From: JALOAP01 sp964632355
Lineage (GTDB): Bacteria > Chloroflexota > Dehalococcoidia > Tepidiformales > Tepidiformaceae
NCBI GenBank assembly: GCA_964632355.1
Contig: CAZWBW010000014.1
Span: forward strand, 1-40,175
Reading direction: 5' to 3'
DNA: 40,175 bases
This document shows, piece by piece, positions 8,372 through 16,310 of this stretch. Every line of letters starts with the position of its first letter. Within the stretch, counting starts at the first letter, position 1. The notes beneath the pieces are model-generated. The model ran no database searches. It saw only the letters and a list, made by a program, of their open reading frames with translations, and had not been told where the DNA came from. The position numbers and the translations under genes were made by a program.

Positions 8372-8899
8372 CTAGTACGCGTAGCGATGCAGCTTGAGCG
8401 CTTCGAGCGCGCGGGCGCTGGCGTTCAACACGCCGAAGGCGGGCGCCACCTCTTCGAGCGCACGCAACACGGGCCGGGCCGCGGGCGGAAGCACGCCTGC
8501 GCGGGACATGTCATATAGCACGTGATGTGCGCCTTCCCGTAGCCAGGCCGACTCGGAGTGATGGAGCAATTCGTGCAGGAGCGCGTCGAGGCCAACGAGC
8601 CCGCAGCGAGCGAGGGCATCGGCGGCCATCCATCGGACGCCACCGTCGTTGTCGACGAGCGCTTGCACCAGCGCCGGAGCAGCATCGGGGATATCGAGCT
8701 CGCCGAGGGCCTTCGCGGCTTCCCAGCGGGCGCTGGGGTGCGGGTCGGACAGGAGCGCCGTGAGGTAGGGCAGGGCCGCCGGACCGAGACCGACGAGGTC
8801 CTCGCGGGCCCTTCGGGCGGTTGCGGCATCGGGGCTGTGCAACTGGTCGATAAGGCTGGCAGGCGTCTGGGTCCCGCCGGGTTCGGCGTCGGCAACCAT
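8372..8899 (-). CDS. HEAT-repeat protein
   Basis: This 175-residue alpha-helical repeat protein has at least three HEAT-like units, seen in the recurring pattern LxxLLxDPxPxxRWEAAKALGELD and LVQALVDNDGGVRWMAADALA (about residues 40-115). Such proteins act as scaffolds for protein interaction; a few are associated with phycobilin lyases or signalling, but nothing here points to a specific partner. The ATG at 8899 has GAGGAG about 7 bases upstream; the much longer frame above it is antisense to mdh and is not coding. It converges with the VanY-type gene (6 bp between the stops) and diverges from mdh. Confidence 0.85.
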   Translation of the reverse strand: MVADAEPGGTQTPASLIDQLHSPDAATARRAREDLVGLGPAALPYLTALLSDPHPSARWEAAKALGELDIPDAAPALVQALVDNDGGVRWMAADALARCGLVGLDALLHELLHHSESAWLREGAHHVLYDMSRAGVLPPAARPVLRALEEVAPAFGVLNASARALEALKLHRYAY

Positions 8900-9079
8900 T
8901 GCGAAGCTCCTCTCGGGCCTGTGGCCCCCTGGTGCCGGGACACCACGCGACCGCGCGTGGCGCAAACCGACCGTGCGACATTTCGTTATGTACATCATAG
9001 CCCCGGGCACAAGGGCGCCCGAACGTAGGCGAATGAAGTGGTACGCTCGCGGAGAACTTCCAGAAAGCAGGGGAACTTC

Positions 9080-10021
9080 ATGGCCCGAAAGAAGGTGACG
9101 ATCGTCGGCGCGGGCGCGACCGGCGGCGCGATGGCCCAGCGGCTCATCGAACGTGATATCTGCGATGTGGTCCTGCAGGATGACCCGCAGTTCGCGGGGA
9201 CCATGCACTTCGGGAAGGCGCTCGACGAGTCGCAGGCGGCTCCGTGGGTTGGGTTCAACCACCGGATCTATGCAACGGACGGCTGGGAAGAGACGGCGGA
9301 TTCGGACGTCGTCATCCTGACGGCGGGGGCGCCGCGAAAGCCGGGCATGAGCCGGGAGGAACTGCTCAACGGCAATGCGGCAATCGTCCGCGCGAAGGCG
9401 GCAGAGGCTGCGAAGGCGTCGCCGAACGCGGTGATGATCGTCTTCTCGAACCCGATGGACGCGATGTGCCACGTTGCGATGAAGGCGAGCGGCTTCCCGC
9501 GAGAGCGGGTGATCGGCCAGGGCGGCGCGCTCGACAGCGCGCGCTACCGCTACTTCATCGCGGATGCGCTCGGCGTTTCGCCGCTCGACGTGCACGGCTA
9601 TGTGATCGGCGGCCACACCGACACGACGATGGTGCCGGTCGTGTCGCAAACTCGCGTCGGTGGTGTCCCGCTGACCGACCTCCTGCCTGCGGACAAGGTC
9701 GAGGAGATCGTGAAGCGGGCGATGCGTGGCGGCGCTGAAATCGGCGAGCTGATGAAGGTGAGTTCGGCATACTACGCGCCCTCGGCGGGGACCATCGCGA
9801 TGGTGGAAGCGGTCCTTCTCGACCAGCGGCGGCTGATCCCGTGCTCGGTGTACCACCAGGGCGAGTACGGCATCCACGATGTGTTCTCGGGGACCGTGTG
9901 CCAGCTCGGCGAAGGCGGGATTCAGCGGACGTTCGAACTGCCGCTGACCGACGACGAGCGGCAGAAGGTGATTGCGGCGGCCGAGGCGACCAAGGAACTG
10001 GTTAAGCTGATCAACGATTAA
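9080..10021 (+). CDS. mdh: Malate dehydrogenase (LDH-like type)
   Basis: This 313-residue NAD-dependent malate dehydrogenase is a cytoplasmic TCA-cycle enzyme interconverting malate and oxaloacetate. It has the Rossmann motif VGAGATGGAMAQRL (9-22), an acidic residue after beta-2 (LQDD, about 34) for NAD over NADP, and the mobile-loop sequence AGAPRKPGMSREEL with Arg86 typical of malate rather than lactate enzymes. SNPMDAM follows, and catalytic His179 lies in GGHTDTTMVP. That last motif has one residue more than the common GGHGDxMVP form. The ATG at 9080 has AGGGGA about 6 bases upstream; the in-frame start at 9038 has none. A strong terminator follows, so it is probably monocistronic. Confidence 0.95.
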   Translation: MARKKVTIVGAGATGGAMAQRLIERDICDVVLQDDPQFAGTMHFGKALDESQAAPWVGFNHRIYATDGWEETADSDVVILTAGAPRKPGMSREELLNGNAAIVRAKAAEAAKASPNAVMIVFSNPMDAMCHVAMKASGFPRERVIGQGGALDSARYRYFIADALGVSPLDVHGYVIGGHTDTTMVPVVSQTRVGGVPLTDLLPADKVEEIVKRAMRGGAEIGELMKVSSAYYAPSAGTIAMVEAVLLDQRRLIPCSVYHQGEYGIHDVFSGTVCQLGEGGIQRTFELPLTDDERQKVIAAAEATKELVKLIND

Positions 10022-10043
10022 GGGCCGCGGGCCTGCTACAATA

Positions 10044-10078
10044 GAGGCCGGCAGACGGGAACTTCTGCCGGTCTCTTT
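10044..10078 (+). terminator. Intrinsic terminator of mdh
   Basis: Arms 10044-10055 and 10064-10075 form a 12-bp stem (one G-U) around an 8-base loop. T-rich sequence follows directly (TTTGCGTTTTCTTCT). It starts 23 bases after the mdh stop. Confidence 0.88.
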
Positions 10079-10121
10079 GCGTTTTCTTCTCGGAAGGCTC
10101 CCCGGGAGGTGCCAGGGGGGC

Positions 10122-10150
10122 TTGACACAGTATGCTATCATAACGATAGG
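10122..10150 (+). promoter_or_regulatory. Putative promoter with overlapping dyad, upstream of the zinc-ribbon gene
   Basis: A perfect TTGACA lies at 10122-10127, in sharp contrast to its GC-rich surroundings. The best -10 at 17 bp is GATAGG (10145-10150), which is weak. CTATC-ATAAC-GATAG (10135-10149) is a hyphenated dyad covering the -10 region and could be an operator. It probably drives the zinc-ribbon gene, and perhaps the sigma gene too, with a leader of about 150 bases. Confidence 0.5.
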
Positions 10151-10306
10151 TAGCGGGCGCCAACTGCGTCGGGCGTGGAAGCCGACGCGATGTTCGAGCA
10201 CTGGATTTGGCCACAGTTACAGTAGCGAGTTCAGCCGCTGAACCGGGCAGCCGTAGATGACGGTAGTGCCACACTTCTTGGCGCCGCTCCAAAGGGTACT
10301 AAGCGC

Positions 10307-10630
10307 ATGACTCAAGGTGCTGAAAAGCTCGACGGCTTCGATCGAAGCCAGTCCGAGCGTCCGCAACGCGGTTCGAAGCCCCGCCGCTATACGGTGCCGT
10401 GCTCTGCATGTGACCAACCGGCGACGATCAGCTTCGAACCCAAGCCCGGTGAGCCGGTGTATTGCAACGAATGCTTCCAGCCGCAACCGAAAAATATTCG
10501 ACTGGACGCCCGCACGCCGCTCTTCCCCATGCGGGGGAACGGGCAACAGCGAACGAGCCGCGGGGGCTGGAATAAGGGCCGTTCGCTGGAAGGCGGCAAC
10601 GGATCCCGCAAGCACCGGGGCCGCCGTTAA
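10307..10630 (+). CDS. Zinc-ribbon protein with basic tail
   Basis: This 107-residue protein has one four-cysteine zinc ribbon: CSAC (Cys32, Cys35) and, 17 residues later, PGEPVYCNECF (Cys53, Cys56). The CxxC...PVYCxxC form belongs to a common small-protein family of unknown function. The C-terminal third is rich in Gly, Arg and Lys with no predicted fold and may bind nucleic acid. The ATG at 10307 has AAAGGG 10 bases upstream. It sits just before the primary sigma gene, in the same direction, 210 bases away. That suggests a role linked to transcription or RNA, but this is inference. Confidence 0.8.
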   Translation: MTQGAEKLDGFDRSQSERPQRGSKPRRYTVPCSACDQPATISFEPKPGEPVYCNECFQPQPKNIRLDARTPLFPMRGNGQQRTSRGGWNKGRSLEGGNGSRKHRGRR

Positions 10631-10840
10631 CTCAACAAGAACGCACGGCAGCTGCGCGGGAAGGGACTGCCGAGTGCGCGTCCGGTACATGCTGCCGGGT
10701 TTCCCGCAGGAACTTTGGATTCCGTGGTGAGTGGGTGGCCTCCGACCGCCCCGGAATGGCGAAGTTCGACGCTAGAACGAACGTGGGCCTTCCGCAGATC
10801 GGAGGCAAAAGGGGGCGCCGCGGGCGCTGGAGGAACGGTT

Positions 10841-12301
10841 ATGACAAATGACGTGTTGACTCGGAATCGTCGGTCCGACGATATCGAGCCCGAAGCAATC
10901 GAGTGGGCCGCAGATGAAGATGAAGACCTCGAGGAGGACGAGGACTTCCTCGAGGAGGTGGAGGAGCGCGTCCAGGCTCGGCGCATGGACGTGGAGCGCG
11001 GGGACCACATCGAAGACTCGGTGCGGATGTACCTGCGCGAGATCGGCGAGGTCTACCTCCTGACCGCCGACGACGAGAAGCGGCTCGCACGGCAAATGGA
11101 AGAGCGCGACCACCTCGAGGCAATCGAGGCGGCATATGTTGATGCGTACGGCCAGCAGCCGACCGGCGCGCGGGTGGCCTACGCGCTGCTCGAGCAGTGG
11201 GCCGAACTGCAGGATGTGTACGACATCGCACGGGAGCGTGCCGGCGTCGACGCCGGTGTGCTCGAGACGACCGCCGACGAGCGCTTCCGCGACCTGGTGG
11301 ACGGCCAGCTCGACCCGGGCCTTCACGAGGACGTGAAGTCGAAGCTGGGTTGGGATGACGACAAGGCGCGCGAAGCGATCTTCAAGGTCTCGACGATCAC
11401 GCACATCCTCGAGCCCAGCATCCTCGAGCGCATGGCCGAGGTGGCCGGTGGCGAGGAGCGGCTCGTGCCGCCCGCCGAGGGTGTCCTCGAGGCGCTGAGC
11501 GAGATCGAGCCGGAGCTGCGGCGGCACTTCGCGGTGCTGAAGAGCACTGGCGACCGCGCCGAGAAGCACCTGACGGAGGCGAACCTCCGGCTGGTGGTTT
11601 CGGTGGCGAAGAAGTACGTCGGCCGTGGCATGGGTCTCCTCGACCTCGTGCAGGAAGGGAACCTTGGCCTCATCCGCGCGGTGGAGAAGTTCGACTACCG
11701 CAAGGGCTTCAAGTTCTCGACCTACGCGACGTGGTGGATTCGCCAGGCGATCAGCCGGGCGATTGCCGACCAGTCCCGGACCATCCGGATCCCGGTGCAC
11801 ATGGTCGAGACGATGAACAAGATGGCCCGTGTGAAGCGGCGGCTCATCCAGGAGCGTGGCCGGGAGCCCACCGCCGAGGAGATTTCCGCGGCGATGATGG
11901 AGTTCGGCAAGCTCGAGGGTGGCCCGTTTACGCCGGAGCGGGTGCGCGAGATTGAGCGAATGGTGCGCGAGCCCGTTTCGCTCGACCTGCCCATCGGCGA
12001 CGAGGAGGACAGCTTCCTCGGCGACTTCATCGCGGACGCCGATGCGCCGGCACCGACGGACATCGCGACGCAGCAGCTCATGAAGGAGCAGGTGACCGAT
12101 CTCCTCGCGACGTTGAACGCGCGGGAACGGCGCGTGGTCGAGCTCCGCTTCGGCCTCACCGACGGCCGGAGCCGGACGCTGGACGAGGTCGGCAAGGAGT
12201 TCGGGCTGACGCGGGAGCGGATCCGCCAGATCGAAGGCGGTGCGCTGCGGAAGCTTCGCCACCCGGCGCAGCTCGAGCGGCTCCGCGACTACCTGAACTA
12301 A
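10841..12301 (+). CDS. rpoD: Primary RNA polymerase sigma factor (sigma-70 / RpoD-SigA)
   Basis: This 486-residue housekeeping sigma factor directs RNA polymerase to -10/-35 promoters. After a very acidic N-terminus comes region 1.2 (DSVRMYLREIGEVYLLTAD). A poorly conserved spacer of about 150 residues separates it from region 2, which has LRLVVSVAKKYVGRGM, the core-binding DLVQEGNLGLIRAVEKFD and the -10 reader FSTYATWWIRQAISRAI. Region 3 follows, and region 4 ends with the helix-turn-helix DEVGKEFGLTRERIRQIE. The ATG at 10841 has GGAGGA with 6-base spacing; the frame extends 42 codons upstream to 10715 without a ribosome site. A textbook terminator follows. The Trp-rich region 2 and complete domain set separate it from extracytoplasmic sigma factors. 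Confidence 0.96.
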   Translation: MTNDVLTRNRRSDDIEPEAIEWAADEDEDLEEDEDFLEEVEERVQARRMDVERGDHIEDSVRMYLREIGEVYLLTADDEKRLARQMEERDHLEAIEAAYVDAYGQQPTGARVAYALLEQWAELQDVYDIARERAGVDAGVLETTADERFRDLVDGQLDPGLHEDVKSKLGWDDDKAREAIFKVSTITHILEPSILERMAEVAGGEERLVPPAEGVLEALSEIEPELRRHFAVLKSTGDRAEKHLTEANLRLVVSVAKKYVGRGMGLLDLVQEGNLGLIRAVEKFDYRKGFKFSTYATWWIRQAISRAIADQSRTIRIPVHMVETMNKMARVKRRLIQERGREPTAEEISAAMMEFGKLEGGPFTPERVREIERMVREPVSLDLPIGDEEDSFLGDFIADADAPAPTDIATQQLMKEQVTDLLATLNARERRVVELRFGLTDGRSRTLDEVGKEFGLTRERIRQIEGGALRKLRHPAQLERLRDYLN

Positions 12302-12319
12302 CAGCCAAAGGGCTCGACG

Positions 12320-12350
12320 AAGGCCCGGGCGTACTGCCCGGGCCTTTTTT
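12320..12350 (+). terminator. Strong intrinsic terminator after the sigma gene
   Basis: AAGGCCCGGGC (12320-12330) pairs with GCCCGGGCCTT (12336-12346) in an 11-bp stem with a 5-base loop, followed by six Ts (12345-12350). It lies between the converging sigma gene and the last gene of the heptose operon. The opposite strand lacks a good T run, so it mainly serves the plus strand. Confidence 0.95.
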
Positions 12351-12356
12351 CGTGCC

Positions 12357-13460
12357 CTAGACAGCGAACGTGCGCTCGGCGAGGGGGTGGCCGATCTCGG
12401 CGAGCAGTTCGAGGGTGGCGGCCACGACCTCGCGGGGTTCGATGCGCCGGAGGCAGGCATGGTGGCCTTCGGGACACACGCTGCGGAGGCAGTTCCGGCA
12501 TGGCACGTCGTGCATAACAACGCGATTCGGTACACCCCAGGGCGTGTGCTGCGGGTTGGTGAGCGCGTAGATATCGACGACCGGCGTGCCTACGGCGGCC
12601 GCGAGATGCACCGGCCCGGTGTTGTTCGCAAGGAGCAGCGGCGCGCAGGCGAGCACTCCCGCAAGCGCCGGGACGTCGAGCCTGCCAGCGAGCGAGACGG
12701 TCGGGGTGCGCGATTCGCGCGCGATGCGCGTGCAGAGTTCGCGCTCGGCGGCGTCTCCGGTGAGCACGAGCTGGAGGCCGAGCCGCGAGAGGTCCCGCAC
12801 GACGCGCGCGAAGTACTCGGGCGGGTACCGGCGGCTCTCGGCGGTTGCGCCGGGGTGGACGGCGATCCACGGCCCGTCAAGGTCGACCCCTTCGGCGGCG
12901 AGAAGTGCGGCCGCGCTGGCGATGGCACCGGGCGGCACCGCGACCGACATGCGTTCGTCGACGGCATGGGCCCCGACGGCAGCGACGAGGTCGAGCTGGC
13001 GCCGAACTTCGTGGCGGAACCCGGACGCCGGCTCGGTGTCCAGGACCCAGTCGGTCAGGAGCTGGTACGGGTTTTCGCGGCAGTGCGCGAGCCGGAGCGG
13101 GATGTCGGCGAGGTAGCAGAGCATCGCGGCAGGAAGCGGGTTCTGCGTACAGACGGTGAAGATGACCGCGCCGTCGAACCTGCGGTGCGCGAGTTCGGCG
13201 ACCAGCTCGAACTCCGGGGCGCTGTCGTAGCGGGCGGGGGTGTGCTTCATCCACGGCGGGTCGTAGACCAGCACATCGTCGATCTCCGGGACGAGACTCG
13301 CAGCGCTGGCGCCAGCCTTGGAGGTGAGCAGCGTGATTCGCCGCCCGGGCACGGCCTGCTTCAGCGCCCGGATCGCGGGCGTGGTCATCAGCACATCGCC
13401 GAGCGAATCGAGCCGAATGCAGAGCAGGTTCCGGGCCTCAATCCAGCGGTGCGCGCTCAC
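12357..13460 (-). CDS. GT9 heptosyltransferase-like glycosyltransferase (third of three)
   Basis: This 367-residue GT-B enzyme of family GT9 is related to LPS ADP-heptose transferases. The N-terminal acceptor domain starts IRLDSLGDVLMTTPAIRAL. The C-terminal nucleotide-sugar domain has AVHPGATAESRRYP and LLLANNTGPVHLAAAVGTP. The tail has the GT9 cysteine pattern CRNCLRSVCPEGHHACL, shared with the gene at 19206-20315. The GTG at 13460 has AAAGGAG 8 bases upstream and overlaps the end of hldE by 23 bases; a TTG-type start further up is less likely. It is the last gene of the heptose operon and is predicted to add heptose from ADP-heptose to a surface glycan. Acceptor and linkage cannot be read from sequence. 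Confidence 0.88.
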   Translation of the reverse strand: MSAHRWIEARNLLCIRLDSLGDVLMTTPAIRALKQAVPGRRITLLTSKAGASAASLVPEIDDVLVYDPPWMKHTPARYDSAPEFELVAELAHRRFDGAVIFTVCTQNPLPAAMLCYLADIPLRLAHCRENPYQLLTDWVLDTEPASGFRHEVRRQLDLVAAVGAHAVDERMSVAVPPGAIASAAALLAAEGVDLDGPWIAVHPGATAESRRYPPEYFARVVRDLSRLGLQLVLTGDAAERELCTRIARESRTPTVSLAGRLDVPALAGVLACAPLLLANNTGPVHLAAAVGTPVVDIYALTNPQHTPWGVPNRVVMHDVPCRNCLRSVCPEGHHACLRRIEPREVVAATLELLAEIGHPLAERTFAV

Positions 13461-14961
13461 TGCGAGAACTCCTTTCGCGTGCCAGTCGATTCCGATGCGG
13501 TGGCGGAGCCTGGCGGATGCGGTCGATGATGCCGGTGGTCGAACGGTCTTCAACGAAGGGGAGGATGTGAACTTCGCCTCCGAGGCTGCGGACGAGCGGC
13601 GCTTCGGGAAGGCTCTCCTCGGTGTAGTCGCCGCCCTTCACGTAGAGGTCGGGGCGAATGAGCCGGATGATTTCGGCGGGGGTGTCCTCTTCGAACGGCA
13701 CCACGTGGTCGACGCAGGAAAGCGCGGCGAGCACCCGTGCGCGGTCTTCGAGCGTGTTGATCGGGCGTTCGGGACCTTTCAGTCGCCGGACGGAGGCGTC
13801 GCTGTTCAGGCCGACCACGAGGACATCGTCGATGCCACGGGCGCGGTTCAGGTACGTGATGTGCCCGGAGTGAAGGATGTCGAAGCAGCCGTTAGTGAAG
13901 ACGATGCGGCGGCCCTGCTGGCGTAACGTCTCGATGCGTGAGGTGAGCGCGGCCCGGTCGCCGATAAATTTCCCGTCAGAGGTGAGGAAGTCGCGGAGTT
14001 CGCCGGCCGTGCAGGCGGCCGTCGCCTCCTTCCCGACGACGACGGACGCGGCTGCGGTCGCAAGTTCTGCGGCGGGGGCGGTTGCGGCGCCGGCGGCGAG
14101 TGCGAGCGCGAAGGCAGCGCTGAAGGTATCGCCGGCGCCGGCGACGCGGGCGTTGCGTGTCGCCTTCGCGGCCGTTCGAAGCGGAGATGCTCCTTCTTCG
14201 AAGACGAGCGCGCCATCGCGGTCGAGCGTCACGGCCGCGACCCGGGCGCCGGTGCGTTCGAGGACCTCCGAACCTCGAGTAAGCAGGGCCTCGGATCGAG
14301 AGAACGCGGCAATCTGCGGCAGCGCGAGAAGGCCGGCGACCTCCTCGAAGTTCGGTTTCACGGCGGTCGGCCGGAGCGCGCGGTAATCGGGGAGCCTGCG
14401 CGCGTCGACGAGCAGGACGGACGGCGACTGCTGCTGCAGGCGGCCGAGTTCGGCAATGACGCGCGGCGTCATGATCCCGTAGGCGTAGTCGGAGACCACC
14501 ACGGCGTGTACCGCGGGGTAAATGCTCGCGAGACGGGCGACGAGCGCCTCCTCGGTTGCGGGGGCGACAGGCCGGGTGTCGCCCTGGTCGAAGCGCACCA
14601 CCATCTGGCCCTCCGCGAGGACGCGGTGCTTCGCAAGGGTCCGGCGGCCGGGTTCGACGAGCAGGTGCTCCCCGCTGATGCCCGCGGCGGTAAGCGCACG
14701 AGCCAGGAGTTGCCCTTCGGCGTCGTCGCCGACCACCGAGAGGAAGGCGACGCCGGCCCCAAGGCCAGCCGCGTTCACCGCGGTGTTCGCGGCGCCACCC
14801 GGCACGTCGACGCGGCGCGCGAGGTCGACGACGGGCACCGGGGCTTCGCGGCAGAGGCGGCCACTCGGGCCGTCGAGGTAGCTGTCGAGCATAGCCTCGC
14901 CGAGCACAAGGACACGCAGGTGGCGGAAGGCTTCAAGAATCGGGACGAGCGAGGAGGACAT
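13438..14961 (-). CDS. hldE: Bifunctional heptose 7-phosphate kinase / heptose 1-phosphate adenylyltransferase
   Basis: This 507-residue cytoplasmic enzyme phosphorylates D-glycero-D-manno-heptose 7-phosphate at C1 and, after GmhB removes the 7-phosphate, adds AMP to give ADP-heptose. The N-terminal PfkB/ribokinase domain (about 1-330) has VPGGAANTAVNAAGLGAGV (53-71) and the catalytic GAGDTFSAAFA (Asp278). The C-terminal nucleotidyltransferase (about 350-485) has FTNGCFDILHSGH (355-367), VGLNSDASVRRLKG and VKGGDYTEESLPE. The length and domain order match the proteobacterial HldE fusion (about 475 residues) plus a short basic tail. The ATG at 14961 directly abuts the gmhB stop, with AAGGAGG 5 bases upstream lying inside gmhB. 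The 3' end overlaps the next GT9 gene. Confidence 0.95.
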   Translation of the reverse strand: MSSSLVPILEAFRHLRVLVLGEAMLDSYLDGPSGRLCREAPVPVVDLARRVDVPGGAANTAVNAAGLGAGVAFLSVVGDDAEGQLLARALTAAGISGEHLLVEPGRRTLAKHRVLAEGQMVVRFDQGDTRPVAPATEEALVARLASIYPAVHAVVVSDYAYGIMTPRVIAELGRLQQQSPSVLLVDARRLPDYRALRPTAVKPNFEEVAGLLALPQIAAFSRSEALLTRGSEVLERTGARVAAVTLDRDGALVFEEGASPLRTAAKATRNARVAGAGDTFSAAFALALAAGAATAPAAELATAAASVVVGKEATAACTAGELRDFLTSDGKFIGDRAALTSRIETLRQQGRRIVFTNGCFDILHSGHITYLNRARGIDDVLVVGLNSDASVRRLKGPERPINTLEDRARVLAALSCVDHVVPFEEDTPAEIIRLIRPDLYVKGGDYTEESLPEAPLVRSLGGEVHILPFVEDRSTTGIIDRIRQAPPPHRNRLARERSSRSERAPLD

Positions 14962-15552
14962 CTACCCCTCCTTGTGCAGGGGAACGACCGCGTCGGCGGA
15001 GGCCAGGATGCGTTCGGCGGCGATGGCGAAGTTGGGAGCGACTTCGTGGGGCGTTCGCATCGCCGGGAGGTGCCACTCGGTCTCGTGGCCGTTGTCGAGG
15101 AGGACGGTGCGGCAACCGGCGCGCCGTCCGGCTTCGATGTCGTGCAGGATGTCGCCGATGAGCCACGAACGCCGGAGGTCGATCTCGAGGTCCGTGGCGG
15201 CGCGGTGAAGCATGCCGGGCATCGGCTTCCTGCAGAGGCAGTGCACGCTGAAGGCGGGCACGGTGCCGCCGGGATGGTGCGGGCAGTAGTAGAAGCCATC
15301 GAGGTCGACGCCCTCCGCGTGCAGCATCGCCCGGATGCGCTGTTCGACCACGGCCAGGGCGACCTCCTCGAAGTAGCCGCGTGCGACACCGGACTGGTTC
15401 GAAACCACGACGAGGAGGTAGCCCGCCCGCTGCAATCGCCGCAGGCCAGTGGCCGCCCCCGGCTGGAGAACGATTCGCGCCGGGTCGACGTTGTACGGCA
15501 CGTCCTCGATGAGGGTCCCATCTTTGTCGACGAAGACTGTTCGCCGGCTCAT
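14962..15552 (-). CDS. gmhB: D-glycero-D-manno-heptose 1,7-bisphosphate 7-phosphatase (HAD family)
   Basis: This 196-residue cytoplasmic HAD phosphatase removes the 7-phosphate between the two HldE reactions. HAD motif I is FVDKDGTLIEDVPYN (nucleophile Asp9, acid Asp11), motif II VVSNQSGVARG, and motif IV WLIGDILHDIEAG (Asp134, Asp138). The zinc-binding loop typical of GmhB, CxHHP...CxCRKP, is intact (Cys90, His92, Cys105, Cys107, Arg108-Lys109). The ATG at 15552 overlaps the SDR stop as ATGA. Histidinol-phosphatases share the fold and zinc loop, but the operon settles the assignment. Confidence 0.92.
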   Translation of the reverse strand: MSRRTVFVDKDGTLIEDVPYNVDPARIVLQPGAATGLRRLQRAGYLLVVVSNQSGVARGYFEEVALAVVEQRIRAMLHAEGVDLDGFYYCPHHPGGTVPAFSVHCLCRKPMPGMLHRAATDLEIDLRRSWLIGDILHDIEAGRRAGCRTVLLDNGHETEWHLPAMRTPHEVAPNFAIAAERILASADAVVPLHKEG

Positions 15553-16310
15553 GGCCACGATGTCTCTCGAACCGGGAGCACCGTCACTTCGGGGATGACG
15601 GTGCCGGTGGGCTGCGAAAGGACGAAGCGGATCGTCTCCGCGACGTTGCGTGGGTCCTGGAGCGTCTCGACGTCGATATCGGGGAAGCGGTCGAGCAGGA
15701 AGGGCGTTCGCATGCCCCCCGTGACGATGGCGGTAACGCCAATGTTGTGCTCGCGCCCCTCCACATGGAGCGCGTGGCTGAGCCCGAGAAGGCCCCACTT
15801 GCTCGCGTGGTAGGCGGAGGCGTTCGCCCACGCCCGCTTCGCCGCCGTGGAGATGATGTTCACGATGTGACCACCGCCCTGGTGCTTCATCTCCGCGAAT
15901 GCCAGCCGCGAGAGCAGAAACGGGCCGCGCAGGTTGGTGTCGAGCACGCGATCGATGTCCTCGACCGAGAGTTCGTCGACCGGGAGGGTGACATCGGTGC
16001 CGGCGTTGTTGACCAGGATGTCGAGGCGGCCGCAGGTGGTGGTGATAGCGTCGATGGCACTCTCGACGCTGGCGGCGTCGCGAACATCGAGGGTGAGCGG
16101 CAGGTGGCCGCCACTGCGTTCCTCCAGCCCTCGAGCGACCCGCTCGGCGGCTTCCGGTCGAAGGTCGGCGACGACCACCCGGGCGCCAGCCTCCGCGAGG
16201 ATCTCGCTTGTCGCTGCGCCGAGACCACTCCCTCCGCCGGTCACGAAGGCGACTTTGCCCGCCAACGGTTTGACGCCGCTCGCAGAGAAGACATTTTCGA
16301 TGGTGGTCAT
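15549..16310 (-). CDS. Classical SDR oxidoreductase in the heptose operon
   Basis: This 253-residue short-chain dehydrogenase has cofactor motif TGGGSGLG (24-31), Asp49 after beta-2 favouring NAD(H), NNAG (101-104) and catalytic Ser154-Tyr167-Lys171. It is a classical SDR, not the extended (about 320-residue, TGxxGxxG) epimerase class of HldD, so it should not be called HldD. It starts with ATG at 16310 (AGGAGG 8 bases upstream), overlaps the GT4-GmhA fusion by 4 bases and gmhB by 4 bases, so it is firmly within the operon. It probably oxidises or reduces a sugar, nucleotide sugar or lipid precursor of the glycan. The substrate is unknown. Confidence 0.88.
   Translation of the reverse strand: MTTIENVFSASGVKPLAGKVAFVTGGGSGLGAATSEILAEAGARVVVADLRPEAAERVARGLEERSGGHLPLTLDVRDAASVESAIDAITTTCGRLDILVNNAGTDVTLPVDELSVEDIDRVLDTNLRGPFLLSRLAFAEMKHQGGGHIVNIISTAAKRAWANASAYHASKWGLLGLSHALHVEGREHNIGVTAIVTGGMRTPFLLDRFPDIDVETLQDPRNVAETIRFVLSQPTGTVIPEVTVLPVRETSWP

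Noticed and set aside
10772..12535. 587-codon minus-strand frame opposite the sigma gene
   Set aside because: It is antisense to a clear RpoD and crosses a strong terminator; no domain is visible.
15549..16310. SDR called as HldD (ADP-heptose 6-epimerase)
   Set aside because: It is 253 residues with TGxxxGxG, a classical SDR. HldD is an extended SDR of about 310-330 residues with TGxxGxxG.
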